From contig NMRA01000346.1 in the NCBI GenBank assembly GCA_002633005.1, forward strand, positions 323,594-383,014: DNA of 59,421 nucleotides, read 5' to 3'. Origin of the DNA: Phoronis australis. Taxonomy: Eukaryota; Phoronida; Phoronidae. Both the position numbers and the translations under genes were made by a program. Shown here one piece after another: positions 1-11,737 of the stretch; position 1 is the first letter of the stretch, and each line of letters begins with the position of its first letter. Under the pieces are notes generated by a model. That model did not search any database. It had not been told where the DNA came from and worked only from the letters and a program-made list of their open reading frames with translations.

Positions 1-36
<36 letters not shown>
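1..36. repeat. (CA)n microsatellite at window edge
   Basis: Perfect CA dinucleotide run that continues to the left edge of the window, so its full length is unknown. Confidence 0.98.
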
Positions 37-37
<1 letters not shown>

Positions 38-2440
38 CATCCAAGAGTTTCGCTTTAACTCAAAACATCATCAGTAGAAACAAAAACACATCAGTAAGTC
101 GAACAATGCAAACAAATACTGATTTGAGAGATTGCTTATCAGCATTTTTTGCCTTGCTGGGGTGTTTTGTTTCCACCGGTGATGTTTTGAATTAAAACAA
201 AACGTTTAGACGTGTGTACATATTGTAAATGTGACGTCGGTTATTGCCAAAGCACTAGTTATCTTCTATTATTACTTTGGTCTAAAACCGGGATTGGAAA
301 CAGTTTCAACTAAATTGACAACACTTCACTCCACTCTTTTCTTGTTTACTTATGCGGTACCGTCTCCAACCAGCAGTGCACGTTGACAGAGGGCCTCAAC
401 GTGCATTTTCCAACAATGCTATTGGTACAAAACATTACGAGATGGCATACGGTGGCTTCACATAAAAATGTCAACTTCAGCCTTCCTTAAATTCAAATTG
501 CTCTTGCACTACAACATCCGATGATTTTGACCATTTACAAGATTCTTAGATATTTGCGATTAAAATGTCAGAGACAAGAAAACATGCTATGAACTCTCGT
601 GAACTTGTATTCGGTTTCACGTAAAGGTTGAATTAGTAGGATGTGCCACGTGTCGGCGGACGAGGACATCCCCACCCTGCCTCGGCGTGTACTGAAGCGC
701 CAATGAAATAATAAATTGAAAATGTTGATCTTCAATGTGGCTCCTGCTATCACAAATTTGTTTATGAATAAGCCTACTCACAGTTCGTACAATAATATGC
801 TTTGGTCAGTTTTCAAATAAATCTATTACAGCAGAGATTGCCTAAAGTTACCCTATACCGTTTCTTTTGAATTTTTTTGGTACTGACACCAGACAAGAAA
901 TTACAAGTGTTCACTGGTTTTTACCATTTTTTCACGAACAGGTTGACGTCACTGGCGTATTATTGCCAATGCTTCAGACTTCTCTAGGGACAACGAATAA
1001 TATTAAAGAAAAGGCGGCTTTGGAGATTTTTATTTTTTTTAAAAGATCAACTTAGAAAATATCGATTTATTTTGGATTTCAATAGCCTCATTCTCCAAAT
1101 TTTAGTCGGATCAAGCAACATCAAAGTGAATGGGATGTAATCGGAATCCATGAAGCAAAAATAAACTCAAAGCTGAAGAGAATTACACGAATTTATAAAC
1201 GACAGTTCTTCAATATTTGTTCGGAGCTTTTACCCAAAAATCTCCACATTTCTTAGCGGAATGTGTTTTCTTTGCTTTTGTTTCGTATAAATCTGCGAGC
1301 CCAATGATCTTCGACTTCACTGGCTGCTGCATCACGTGGCAGTCAGGGAACGTCTGACTCGATAGCTCAAATTAGACAGTACAATAGTAGGCTCTGCCAG
1401 ACTCCCGTCAAACTATGATTAAGTTTTAGTCAGAGTTTTCTGGCTTCCTTACACTCGAAGGGGCCGTGAATTTAACTGAAACATTTCAATTTGATTATCA
1501 GTCATTAGAAAGACAAAGTGAATAAATACAACGGCGATGCAGACGACATCAAATAACTATTTACTTTTTGCATTCACCCACGTTCAGTTGCTTTTGTGGA
1601 GCCACCCAATTCAAGGTAGAGAGAAGGGCGCGTTCCGCATCACAAGTTACTCGCAACACATTTGCAGCGATAAAGTTTGGTTCAATGGAACGGAAACAGT
1701 GAGTTAAGTGCCACTGTTCATTACTTCAGCCTCCTCCCCGTTCAGTCACTTAAGTGACGGTCATGTATACTCTAGTGGGCTCTCAAGTTTAATTATGAAA
1801 CAAATACATGTACTCGCCCGATTTCATTCATGTAATTTTGTGAAATCTCGCGTGATTTCGCCAAACTCAAATGCTGAACTATGGATCGCACCCCAGCACA
1901 TCATCTGGATACTGACATTTTACTAAAATACGCTTTTTGAAGAAATGAACATTACAAGGAAATATAAACAAATATGAGCAATCAGTTAACATGTTAGGGT
2001 TGATATAAAATGACACACACGCACATACACCCGCACGTGCACACCAAAATTTTTCGAGAGACACAAGTAAAATAGGCAAAAATCTCATCATCTTTTCATT
2101 TTTTGTGATTTTTCAGTACATATAGTTATTTTTACCAGTTAATTACTGACTCACGGTTTAACAAGTATCTGCTGAATGTCGTCTTCGTGAGGAATCAGCG
2201 TGAACACACGACCAATGTTAGACATCCGATCAGAGCCATCGTTGCCTTCGAGCACGAAACCATAATACGGGCGTGCAGTGCAACTTATTTATTGCGCGCT
2301 TACTGGGTACGCAGAAGTCTAGTGCAACGATAAGCACTTCACTGCAATGAAGTTCGTGGCGAGCAACCGGACTTGGCAACGCTGGCATGTACTGTTAGGA
2401 TAGTTAGAGCTTTCAATTTTATTACTGAGTTTCTTGCTTC
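37..2440. other. Unannotated segment
   Basis: I see no splice-bounded open frame, RNA gene or repeat here that I can defend. A palindromic TGACGTCA (CRE-like) word lies near 944, with no other promoter signal that I recognise beside it. The short open frames in the stretch carry no recognisable motif. Confidence 0.5.
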
Positions 2441-2444
2441 GTAT

Positions 2445-2765
2445 TCAAGGAAAATATCATGACGAAAACGTCGACGACAATATTGGTGAAGAAGGTGATG
2501 ACGTCCGCGACCTTGTGGTGATTAAGATGACGACGGGATCAGAAAACTCGTTTTCGCCATGATGAAGATGAAGTCGAGAGTCAGAGGAGATTGTGGAGAT
2601 GGTGATGATGAGGTTAATGACAATGACGATAGATGTTGAGTGAGAAGGAAGATGATAACGATATTGATACTTGTATGATAATGATGATCAATACGACCAT
2701 TGTTCTATGTGGAGACTGAAACAGGTGCGCAGGATAACAACGATAGTGACAGTTGTTGAACGAAG
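2445..2765. repeat. Degenerate GAT/GATGA low-complexity tract
   Basis: Purine-rich sequence dominated by imperfect GATGAT, GATGAC and GAAGAT words. It is an eroded trinucleotide expansion on the + strand, comparable in type to the opposite-strand ATC field at 8530-9480. Confidence 0.7.
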
Positions 2766-3229
2766 CTGCGTGACGTAGGAGAGGACTTAGAGATTCATGT
2801 CAATCTAGTGGGCAAGCTTAGTTGAGAACGTGTGGTTCAAATTAAAGTATTAAGAAAGACCCTGCGCCCAATTTCACCCAAAATGAATAGCTAACAAAAT
2901 TCACATAATAAATAAAGCGAACGTGTAAGTAACTACAAGAGTACGTGGTAATTATACTCGTTCACTTGTGCATAAATCAGAATTGATTCGCACGCTCGGC
3001 CCCTAAGTCTACCGGTGTCCCGTAAATGGCTATAGGAGACATCAGAATATGCTACATATCGATTCCACAATAGAGACAACACTATTCCGCGATGGAAACT
3101 CATCTTTGTTTTCTGAATGCTTGGTGGATATCACTGACTACAAAAAGTTTTTGTATTCTTTGGAAACAGAACAGAAACAAACAGAAAAAGACGGCTCAAC
3201 TGACCGACAGACAAAAATAACGATCAACC

Positions 3230-3890
3230 GATAGATAGACAGAAAGACACACATACCTACACACACACATACAGACGTACAGACAGACAGACACAGAGAA
3301 ATAGATGAATTTCTGGATAGGCAGATATATAGACATATATATGGATAGGTATATTCATTTCTCATCGTTTAGACTCCGTTACAATGCTGGCTAAATCTCG
3401 ACAGATACGTTTATACATGTACAGTAAGTAGGTTGGTAGGTAGGTAGGTATACGTAAGTAAGTAGGTATAGGTAGGTGCAGGTAGGAAAAGGTAAGTACA
3501 GGTAGGGACAGGTAGGTACAGGTAGGTACAGGTAGATATAGGTAGGTATAGATAGGTATAGGTAGATGTAGGTAGGAAGGCACAGGTAGGTAGGTAGCTA
3601 TAGGTAGGTACAGGTAGATATGGAAAGGTATAGTTAGGTATACGTAGGTGAAGGTAAGTAGGTAGGTATAGGTAGGTAGGTACATGTAGGTATAGCTAGA
3701 TTTAGGTAGTTACAGTTACGTATAGGTAGGTATAAGTAAATATATGTAGTATGTAGGTATAGGTAAGTAAGTAGGTAGGTATAGGTAGGTACAGGTAGGT
3801 AAGTAGTTAGGTAGGTTGGTAAATAGGTAGGTAAGTAGACGAGTAGGTACGTAGGTAGGTAGGTAGATAGGTAAATAAATAGGTAGGTAC
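3230..3890. repeat. Degenerate GGTA/GACA tetranucleotide repeat complex (left part)
   Basis: Starts with CA and GACA words near 3235-3300, then becomes a long run of variants of AGGTAGGTA, AGGTATAGGTA and AGGTACAGGTA. Open frames on the - strand here are artefacts: they read as endless Tyr/Leu/Pro/Thr strings because the tetranucleotide cycles through three codons. Confidence 0.95.
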
Positions 3891-3934
3891 ATGTAGATAG
3901 GTTGGTAAGTGGGTAAGTAATGTAGTTACAGACC

Positions 3935-3981
<47 letters not shown>

Positions 3982-4038
3982 GGTAGATAGATTGGTAGAT
4001 AGATGTGTAGACAGACCAAGTACAAAATGCTGACTCTC
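3889..4038. repeat. Tandem segmental repeat inside the GATA complex, copy 1
   Basis: This block, from the text ACATGTAGATAGGTTGGTAA to the text GCTGACTCTC, recurs at 4177-4306 with the same order of landmarks: the GGTTGGTA...GTGGGTA start, the GTAGTTA middle, and a GTGTAGACA...CAAGTACA end. The (GATA)n core at 3935-3980 is long here and shrunken in copy 2, so the pair differs mainly by microsatellite length. Confidence 0.8.
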
Positions 4039-4134
4039 AGTACAGGTAGGTACAGGTTGGTATATGTAGATATAGGTAGGTATAGGTTAGTAGGTAGGTA
4101 GGTATAAGTAGGTACAGATAGGTACATGTAGGTA

Positions 4135-4178
4135 AGTAGGTAGGTAGGTAGGTAGGTAGGTAGGTAGGTAGGTAGGTA
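4135..4178. repeat. (GGTA)n microsatellite
   Basis: A nearly perfect run of about ten GGTA units between the two copies of the larger repeat. Confidence 0.95.
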
Positions 4179-4306
4179 CATGTATATAGGTTGGTATGTG
4201 GGTAGGTACAGTAGTTATAAACAAATAGACAGATGGATATATAGATTGGTAGATAGATTGGTAGATAGATGTGTAGACAAATCAAGTACAGAAAAGCTGA
4301 CTCTCC
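4177..4306. repeat. Tandem segmental repeat, copy 2
   Basis: Second copy of the 3889-4038 block, offset by roughly 270-290 bp. It retains the GGTTGGTA start and the GTGTAGACAAATCAAGTACA end but has lost most of the internal GATA run. Confidence 0.8.
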
Positions 4307-4309
4307 AGA

Positions 4310-6250
4310 GGTTAGCAATTTGCATCAGGTCATATGTTTACTGCGTGGGCAACGCAATTCTTGTTTGTGACACCGGCAAAATCAATCAATTACTTGCCAA
4401 GAGCAAATTCAATAAAATACGTTGCATGTGCTAGACATTCAAATTACAATCGTGATAGATTTCAGGAAATTTAAATAAGAAAGCGCTTGTAAATTTTGGC
4501 TATGAAATTCATGGCAATCAATCTTAATATATTAGGTTTCAAAAGATTAAATTTCCAAACGCTCAATGACGTAAAAGCTCAGTCTAATACGCTACAGATG
4601 CGTACCTTTACAATGGATGTGATGGCAGGTGCATTTGATTTCAGTTAAATCAAAAGATTCATGATTTTTTACTTAAAATGGGAACTTATGAACCGTTAGG
4701 CGCAGGCCTTGGTGCATTCAGAAAAGAATGAACTTGATTAGGGTGCGTACATGTATGTTCAGAGCAATGCCTCACACAGCCGTGGGCGCAAATAAAACTG
4801 TGGAACGAAATTACTACGCTCTGGGGACACGTGTAGTGCTAGGTCTAGCAGGCGAATTTCTTGTCTGTTGGGCACATAAGGCCACTAAATAACTTATTGA
4901 CTGCATTTGTGTGTTCTGTTTCTCACATTATTGACCACAGAATCGTCAGCAAAACACATTTGTACCCAGTCTGATAATGGAGGAACTAAGTAAAATTCGG
5001 TCGCATGAGGGCATTGCGATCAATTCAGCAACAGGTCGGAGTTCGCGTCATTAGCCATGTCCTGTAACAACTCTGCATCAATTCGATTCTGTTCCGAATT
5101 GGTTAAATAAAGGTGAAAATGAGTTCCCGTCACAGAGCAGCAGATTAATGAAAGTACATGTAAGCATTTCACTGATTTTAAATTATTGAAAGAAGAATTC
5201 AAAGAGATAGGGTGAGAAAACCTAGTGGCTGATGCTAACAGACGGGCAGCCACCAGCATACCGGCCGGAATTGTCCCTTAACCGTGCATTGCCTTCGCAC
5301 GAATCGGGCGAAGACACGAGTCACGTGCTGGTCTTATTTCAGTTAGTGTTTTAGCGACTGTCCCTTCCGTTGTCCGTATTCAACCTAGCCGCATCATGCT
5401 TAGAACTGTTACATGAAAAAGAAACACAAGTAATTGGATGGATGCTAAAGTACCGAGTAAAACAGAAAATTTCATGTTCATGAATTGGAAAGAAATATGA
5501 TATATTAAACGAGGTAATAACACAAATAATATTATTTAAAGTATATTTTTGCTCATACATTTTGATGCTGGACTACATTTTCAGTGGGAGCAAAACTTTT
5601 TTTGTTGAATGCAGATAAATTTAAAAAAATGAAATTTCGTTGTAGTAAAGGTACTGTATAGTATACCGGTATATAGGTTTTATTTGAGTTCGAAGATCTT
5701 AAAGCATTTCCTCTAAGCGATTTTGCAGTGTCTGAGCCCACTTTGTCAGAATAACCAGGGCCACTCACACTGTCACTTTTCTGTAATTAAAATAATCGAT
5801 TTTGGAATATATATACATTTGATTGTTTTGTAGTAATCATAAAGTAGATTTTGTTTCGGCAGTTACATTATTCATGTTCTTCCCCACGTCACAAGGGAAA
5901 TGTTGAATGAGACAGAGAGATAAGCATTCTAGACAATCCCTTGATATAGTGTATTGGTCTTCTTGTTCGTTTTTCACTCCATTTCTTTAGGGGGTAAATC
6001 CTTGACTTTTAACGATGTCAGTGAATAAATGTATACTGTACATGAATTTTTCTCACCTCAGCAGTGTAGAACAGGAATATTTGACACTGTATAGTTCTTG
6101 AGGGTACACGTAACGTTTTCAGTTAAAATTATGTTAGTGTGCTCTGCACTAAAGATGGACTAACAAATAGTTTGGCTCACGTGAAATTTGTAGTTGTTTA
6201 TAGCTAGAGAGTTACTGAATATTCATATTTAAAGTCCTTACAGTATACAC
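4310..6250. other. Unannotated segment
   Basis: No exon, RNA gene or repeat family could be supported. Open frames here are short and lack convincing splice sites or recognisable motifs. Confidence 0.5.
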
Positions 6251-6343
6251 TGTTCATATTTATTAGACCTTAGACTATAGTACAAGGAGCGCAAACTCCG
6301 TATATTTTCAATGGACGAAATCTGTGATTTTAAGCATAAGCTG

Positions 6344-6398
6344 TGACGTCATTATTCACTAGCGACACCTGGCAAAATTAGCAAGTTTTACTTCCGGC
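6344..6398 (+). promoter_or_regulatory. Promoter-like motif cluster (CRE, CTCF-like, ETS)
   Basis: Three known motif types lie within 55 bp. They are a full palindromic CRE, TGACGTCA (6344-6351), a CTCF-like core read on the - strand, CACTAGCGACACCTGG (6357-6372), and an ETS/GABP site, ACTTCCGGC (6390-6398). An ATG follows 21 bp later. CRE plus ETS close to a start codon is typical of TATA-less metazoan promoters. That this is an active promoter is inference. Confidence 0.35.
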
Positions 6399-6418
6399 AA
6401 GTACGTCGTCTGCTAATC

Positions 6419-6523
6419 ATGGTCGGCTGTTGTGTGATGTGGTGCCAAAAGTACTCACAATACCAACAGGTCTATTGTTGGAAGATTTTGAACAGTTCCT
6501 CAATGTCTAAATTTTTTTCGTAG
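6419..6523 (+). CDS. Short ORF with a THAP-like N-terminus (candidate first exon or remnant)
   Basis: A 34-codon frame begins MVGCCVMWCQ. Many THAP zinc-finger proteins begin with Met, a hydrophobic residue and then a C-x(2-4)-C pair, and here two cysteines are followed three residues later by another. The rest does not continue as a THAP domain: the expected NR dipeptide and FHxFP segment are missing, and the frame stops at 6523. A possible splice donor (CAG followed by GTCTAT) lies at about 6470 and would remove the divergent part. An inverted-repeat element begins three bases after the stop. The upstream CRE/ETS cluster supports transcription starting here. This may be a first exon, a decayed THAP gene or coincidence; the family assignment is weak. 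Confidence 0.22.
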   Translation: MVGCCVMWCQKYSQYQQVYCWKILNSSSMSKFFS

Positions 6524-6525
6524 TA

Positions 6526-6777
6526 AGGGGCCCGATCCAACAAAACTGACTTAACTAAGACAAATCTTAATTTTTTTGTAAATTTTAGAATAAAAGTTAA
6601 ATTTGTCTCAAAACCAATTAAAGAAAGAGATCTTAAGTTTGACTTAAGTGTTTGACATAGGTTTGTCTTAATTTTGACTTACTTACCGAATTTGGAAGTT
6701 TCAAAGATTGGAAATTAAGACAAATCTAAAACTTAAGTCAAAACTGAACTTAAGTCGGTTTCTTGGAACAGGCCCCT
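6526..6777. mobile_element. MITE-like element with 28-bp terminal inverted repeats
   Basis: The left end AGGGGCCCGATCCAACAAAA and the reverse complement of the right end, AGGGGCCTGTTCCAAGAAAC, align over about 28 bp and both continue into GACTTAA. The 252-bp interior is AT-rich and made of repeated TTAAGACAAATCTTAA-type words in both orientations, so it can fold on itself. There is no coding capacity. I could not identify a clean target-site duplication. GGGGCC-ended elements of this kind are common in marine invertebrate genomes. Confidence 0.8.
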
Positions 6778-6850
6778 GGACAGTAAAATAGATGCAAGAA
6801 TTTCCCGTCACAATACACTAACCGGAAACTGAAATTGGTAATTTAGTTGA

Positions 6851-6869
6851 GTGGCGCCTCCTCTAGAAT
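6851..6869 (-). promoter_or_regulatory. CTCF-like motif
   Basis: On the - strand this reads ATTCTAGAGGAGGCGCCAC, matching the AG-rich/GGCGC core of bilaterian CTCF sites. It is one of several such words in the window. Confidence 0.3.
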
Positions 6870-8525
6870 AGTGCGCAACAAAATGTCGGAGTTGCGAATC
6901 TGTTGTCTATAATCTATGATTGGACTGACGAGATTAATGACATACACGATTCAATAGTGCAGATCCACGTTCAGTCAGGAACAAAGTTTGTAACGTATTT
7001 CTGGCACAGAAAAACCCATTACCGTTACTGACATCGAACGTGTGATTGGAGGTCCGTTTCGCCTTCGCAGTAGGCCTAGATGGGATGCATGGACCCATAT
7101 GTGCTCATCGTAGAGCTGTAGATGTTACAATGCGACTGTCATAGAAGATGAAACATCTTTATGTCGTATTAGGCTACGCGGACCCAAATAGGACTTAGCA
7201 ACCCGGGTAGTTCCTAATCCAAGTCATTTTTTGTTTCTGACGTATTGTTATCAAGTCTCCTCCCCAGACGTCTGCAAGCTAGTGTCTCGTGTTGTTTGCT
7301 GGAATGTCAGTGGCTGATTAATAGGCAGATAGAGGGGGTTTTAGAGAAAATAGTACACTTGGTCTTGCTGTAACCCTTTTTAAGTATGCAGACTGTTTGT
7401 GTATCGTACTCTTTTGTGCCAGGGTTCTCGTTTATCACACAAATAAACTTGGATATCCTGCAAATATAGCCTTATAATTATTGTGTCAAGCGGTTCTAGT
7501 TGTTCTCAATTGAAAAAAAAATAAAGTCAAATGTAGTTGAAAATATAGACGTTCATCAAATTTTTGGACTTTAAACAAAAGCAATAGTTTATCGGTCAGT
7601 TAGTCGAACGACCGAAAACCATCGGGCTAATTTCCGACGGTGAGCTGTAACTCACGGATGACCTGCATTGGACTTGATCGCAGCGCCACCAAACGGATTG
7701 GTTCCTGAAAGTACCCCATTAGCGAGGATATACATATATACAGATTTCCCAGCCCTTCTCTCTCTATTCAAGTCTGCAGAATTAAAGGGACGAATCAAAC
7801 AAGTGCAAAACGCTTTGTTGTTAGTTTTATTATCTGACGTTCCTGTCTCATTCACGGCCTGGGAAAGTTCAAGGAACATATATTTAAAACTCGGGTAAAC
7901 GAAATACATGTAGACACAAGGCGGCTTGTCAATCAGCCTTGCATTCTACCCAACAAGATATCACTGCACGTCCTCATCTGTTTCGTATCAGTGTTCAATT
8001 TAAGGAAAACAAAATCTATTTCACAATGTTTCCACGCTTGGCATTTAGAAAACAAAAAAATTTCAGACATTCAAAAGTCAAAAACAAAATGTATCTCGAC
8101 GGCATGTAGTGAATCCAATGTCCATAATTAACGAAACCCTTTTTTCATTCGTGTAGTACACAAGTAGTTGCATGTTTATAGCCGGAAATAATTGAGGGAA
8201 ACATATGGCCGTGTACCACCAAGAAGGCAAGATGCGAATATAAATTGCCAGCTGGCTTAATCTTAATTAATTTACAGGATGAAAAAATGTGCAGAGTGAA
8301 GCAATGAACAGAAACCATGCCGTACTCGTACCGGTTTGTTCAGTTAATTCGGATGCCTGGTATCTTCAATCAATTAACGAAACTTAATTTTACCCAACAT
8401 GGGTTGTCTAATTGGCTCTTGTATTCAGAGCAGGAAAGTTCAATGAAACAGATTCCTTTGCATATCACTGCAGTCAATTGTCATGGGCATTGTATGAGTC
8501 ACTACTAACTATTCTCACTGTTACG
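6870..8525. other. Unannotated segment
   Basis: Nothing here could be supported as a gene or repeat family. Overlapping opposite-strand open frames at 7652-7909 mirror each other and have no splice signals or motif that would choose between them. Confidence 0.5.
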
Positions 8526-8529
8526 GAAC

Positions 8530-8645
8530 CCATCCGCGTCACCATCATTATGATACTTCATCGTCGTCATCATCAACATACTCATTCCCGTAATAATCGC
8601 TGTTGCCACCGAAATCCTCTTCATCGCCACTACTATCATCATCAA

Positions 8646-8679
<34 letters not shown>

Positions 8680-9480
8680 GTCATCATCATCGTCATCATC
8701 GTCATTATAACCTACAGCATCATTCAATTCACAATCATCTTAATCATTATTACCCGAACCAACAATGTGATCACTTTAATCGTCTTCCTCATCATCATTC
8801 ATCATCATCAGCACCATCAATATCATTCATCGTCGTCAACATTGCAAACACCATCGCCATAATAATCTTACCCTTCATCATAATTATGATCGCCATCACA
8901 ATCTTCTCCTTCGTCATCATCAACCGCAACAACATGATCAACAAGATAATCACAACATCATTAGCACCGTCATCATCGTCATCATCATTATCACCATCAT
9001 CATCATCATCATTATCACCATCATCATCATCATGCTCATAGCCGACGTCGTTTTCGTCATCTCACTCATCCTTTTCACTATCTCCGTAATCATTTTTCTC
9101 ACCATCATCTGCTCCATCACCAGTATCACAATTACCATTATCATAACCGTCGTCATTATCTCTCCATCATTTTCTTAGTCTTTGATAGCAATCATCATCA
9201 TCTTCATTGCAACCTCCTCATCACAACAATCACTGACATCATCAAACTCACCGTTTTAACAACCATCAATGTCTTCACACTCGTTACCGTCTTCGCCATC
9301 GTCTTTGTCACAAGAAACGCCGCCATTAGAAAAGTAAACCTGAATATTTTGAATGTCGTAACATTCATCGCCAACAAAGACAAGAACCTCGATGTCGTCA
9401 TCATCCTAGTGATCCTCCTATCGTTGTGGACGTAATCTTCATCATCCTCGTGGACGTAATCTTCATCATCCTTGTCACCC
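8530..9480. repeat. Large (ATC/CAT/CGT)n trinucleotide-rich field
   Basis: Nearly a kilobase of variants of CATCATCAT, CGTCATCAT and CACCATCAT, with the purest run near 8636-8700. It creates a 209-codon frame (8412-9041) that is mostly His/Ser and, on the opposite strand, Met/Asp-rich frames. None shows evolved protein sequence. The field grades into less repetitive sequence after about 9240, and ends with an exact 24-bp tandem pair at 9426-9473 (GTGGACGTAATCTTCATCAT core). Confidence 0.92.
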
Positions 9481-9644
9481 TCGTCGTCATCAATGTCGCT
9501 AGGAGCTGTCTCAGAGTTACTGTGGTCATTGTCATCCACATGTTTTGGCGTAACTTCGAGGGCGGCGCAGGCCCCTATGTTGCGACGCCCATGGACTAAG
9601 CAGCTCAAAAATACAAACATTATACCCTCGGCTTCCTTGACCAT
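9204..9644 (-). CDS. Acidic, Asp-rich open frame of doubtful coding status
   Basis: A 146-codon frame starting MVKEAEGIMFVFLSCLVHG, which resembles a short signal peptide, then an Asp/Glu-rich stretch containing two copies of EDDEDYVH made by the 24-bp duplication at 9426-9473. The latter half runs into the ATC repeat field and becomes Met/Thr/Val-rich, as expected of a translated trinucleotide repeat. The acidic character follows from reading GAT repeats and is not evidence of function. No acceptor, donor or poly(A) signal was recognised. It is listed because it has an ATG, a hydrophobic start and a non-repetitive first third, but I think it is probably not a gene. Confidence 0.12.
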   Translation of the reverse strand: MVKEAEGIMFVFLSCLVHGRRNIGACAALEVTPKHVDDNDHSNSETAPSDIDDDEGDKDDEDYVHEDDEDYVHNDRRITRMMTTSRFLSLLAMNVTTFKIFRFTFLMAAFLVTKTMAKTVTSVKTLMVVKTVSLMMSVIVVMRRLQ

Positions 9645-9649
9645 TAGTG

Positions 9650-10980
9650 AGAATATTCAGCCTTCTCACCTCACGAACACTACTCAAGAATTTCAGTGGT
9701 AAAGTGTTTTGAGAAAACTACGTGTTCACAGCTGACTTACGCGCGGGACAATGAGATGAGTACGGTTATGGTGTCTATTGATTAATAAAACATTAAGAAT
9801 AATTATTTACTTCTACTACCGGTAATCTCTCAAAGGAGCTTTTAGGGCTACCAAAGATGACTATAAGGAAATACTTTCGAACTGCAAGTGAAAAAGCAGT
9901 CATTGAAATACGGTAAACACAAATGAATGGTTGGGATAAAAAACGGTCTTGTATCCAAAGGCTAGATTTGAATAGTCTAGATAGATTCTTGTAAAATGAG
10001 GACAACAGATTCCCCATGTAAAAGATAAATGCAGAAACTTGACTTTCAGCTAAACGTATCGCATAATTTGATAAAAATCTTGAAATTATTACTGACCTTA
10101 CATGTTTCTGGAAAGGCAACTGGCTATTTCGTCATTGTGTAATGCTGACGGACGAAGTGCTTGTCTTAACTGACGCATAATGTTTTAAATAAAGCATAAG
10201 AATGCTCCGATTCGTATAGAAGCTTCTTCCCTACAAAAGTTTTGGGCCTTTCAAAATCCTACCAAGTGTTGGTAATTCTAAGTCTTCCATAGTACTTTCA
10301 ATTGATAAAGCAATGGCTGACATTTTTGAAGTCGTAACGCAGCGGACTTTCAAAGGATAGACGGACCCAAAAATGTGAATGACGGACGAGATATGGAAAG
10401 GACAAAGTCAGAAATGTAACTTAATGTTTTACTATATTTCTTAGCAAACATTTAAAAAGGTTATATACCGCCTTTGGCAGTCGAAAATATTAAATGACGA
10501 TTTAGATAACTTCCATATATAAAGTTTGTCTCAACTTGTCACTTATTCAGCTAACGCATGTTGTACTTGTGGCAATGCCTGGCACATAAAATATCACTGT
10601 AATGACAAACCAAATTATCGAGCCTCTACAGTGTATCCCAAGCAATGACGAAATGTGGATTCTTTACAACCCCAAGAAAAACCTCTCAGGTTATAATCAA
10701 GATCAGCTGTACAAAGAAAAGTTACCTGAAGCCAAAGTTACTTTTAATGAAGGTGGTTTATGGAGCTTTACAATTTAGATTACATATCGGATTTGGACTG
10801 GTCATCGCTAACAACTGAGCCGAATTATGGTCGAACCAAACTTTTCTGGATCTAAATTCAGGAGCGCGATTTGAGATAGCAGAATGAAGGAATGGACCGC
10901 TTTTCAACCCCGTTTTTATATTTCTCGTCTGTTGTTCGCATTTTTGTTTTCTTCCTTCAAAAATGAAAGTTAGTTCATCC
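9650..10980. other. Unannotated segment
   Basis: No convincing exon or repeat seen. Confidence 0.5.
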
Positions 10981-10986
10981 CATATG

Positions 10987-11197
10987 TGTGTCCGTGCCTC
11001 CCAACTGCGGTACAAGCTTCACGTTGGATACGCAGTGTTGTGTCCGTGCCTCCCAACAGCGGTAAACTTCACGTTGGATACGCAGTGTTGTGTCCGTGCC
11101 TCCCAACAGCGGTACAAGCTTCACGTTGGATACGCAGTGTTGTGTACGTGTCTCCCAACAACAGTACAAGGTTTATATTAGACGTTGCACAGCGTTG
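10987..11197 (+). repeat. Minisatellite, about 52-bp unit, four copies
   Basis: Units start at 10987, 11039, 11089 and 11141, each beginning TGTGTCCGTGCCTCCCAAC (TGTGTACGTGTCTCCCAAC in the last) and ending TTGGATACGCAGTGT. Periods are 52, 50 and 52. Copies 1-3 are nearly identical apart from a 2-base deletion in copy 2; the fourth is degenerate. Mirror-image open frames across it are by-products of the repeat. Confidence 0.95.
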
Positions 11198-11395
11198 TGT
11201 TAGGCGCAAAAGCTCTGAACAGAGCCTCTTGAATTAGATAACTAACTAATTCAACAATTTATAACTGAATGACTACTTTAAAAGTTGCGTTTTATTACTT
11301 TTGACTATGAAGTGATACACACGTGATAAGTTATTTTATGTACTTGCGTTGAGTTTAATAATTGAAAAAGGTGTGTAATTGTTAGGACACACGCC

Positions 11396-11439
11396 GCAAT
11401 TATTAATCACGCAATTATTAATCGCGCAATTATTAAATC
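11396..11439 (+). repeat. Three tandem copies of a 15-bp unit
   Basis: GCAATTATTAATCAC, GCAATTATTAATCGC and GCAATTATTAAATC follow one another directly. The array is too short to be more than local slippage. Confidence 0.9.
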
Positions 11440-11737
11440 ATTTTTGTGCAATTTCGTTGACATAGAGAACATGTGAACAAATGAGAATTTTTAAATTGGT
11501 TTTCGTCGTTTTAGCCCCCAAAGAGGCAATAAACAATGAAGCGTTTTTGTTAAAATCCAATTTTTGAATAAGGTATCATCTCGTTTAGTACTCACATTAG
11601 AATGAAGTCAAGGCTTGAGATAACCGACAGGGCGATATTACTTCAGATCAGATTCGTTGAGGTGTTAACCACCGCTTGAGTTACCAAAGCATTATGAATT
11701 ATGACCGTCTGGTGAATCCCAGGTGACCTCATTGCAG

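Noticed and set aside
3138-4434. Tyr/Leu/Pro/Thr-rich frames on the - strand
   Set aside because: Tetranucleotide repeats read without stops in some frames; there is no evolved sequence.
8412-9041. A 209-codon His/Ser-rich frame
   Set aside because: It is a translated (CAT)n/(ATC)n microsatellite, and the other strand and frames are equally open and low-complexity.
9736-9745. A splice donor CTTACGCGC on the - strand near the acidic frame
   Set aside because: It lies upstream of the acidic frame's ATG in a different context, and no exon can be built from it.
10987-11197. Direct repeats considered as a CRISPR array
   Set aside because: Units are contiguous without unique spacers, and the DNA is animal-like.
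10963-11237. Frames with repeated Cys/Trp motifs on both strands
   Set aside because: Produced by the 52-bp minisatellite. The mirrored frames on opposite strands argue against coding.
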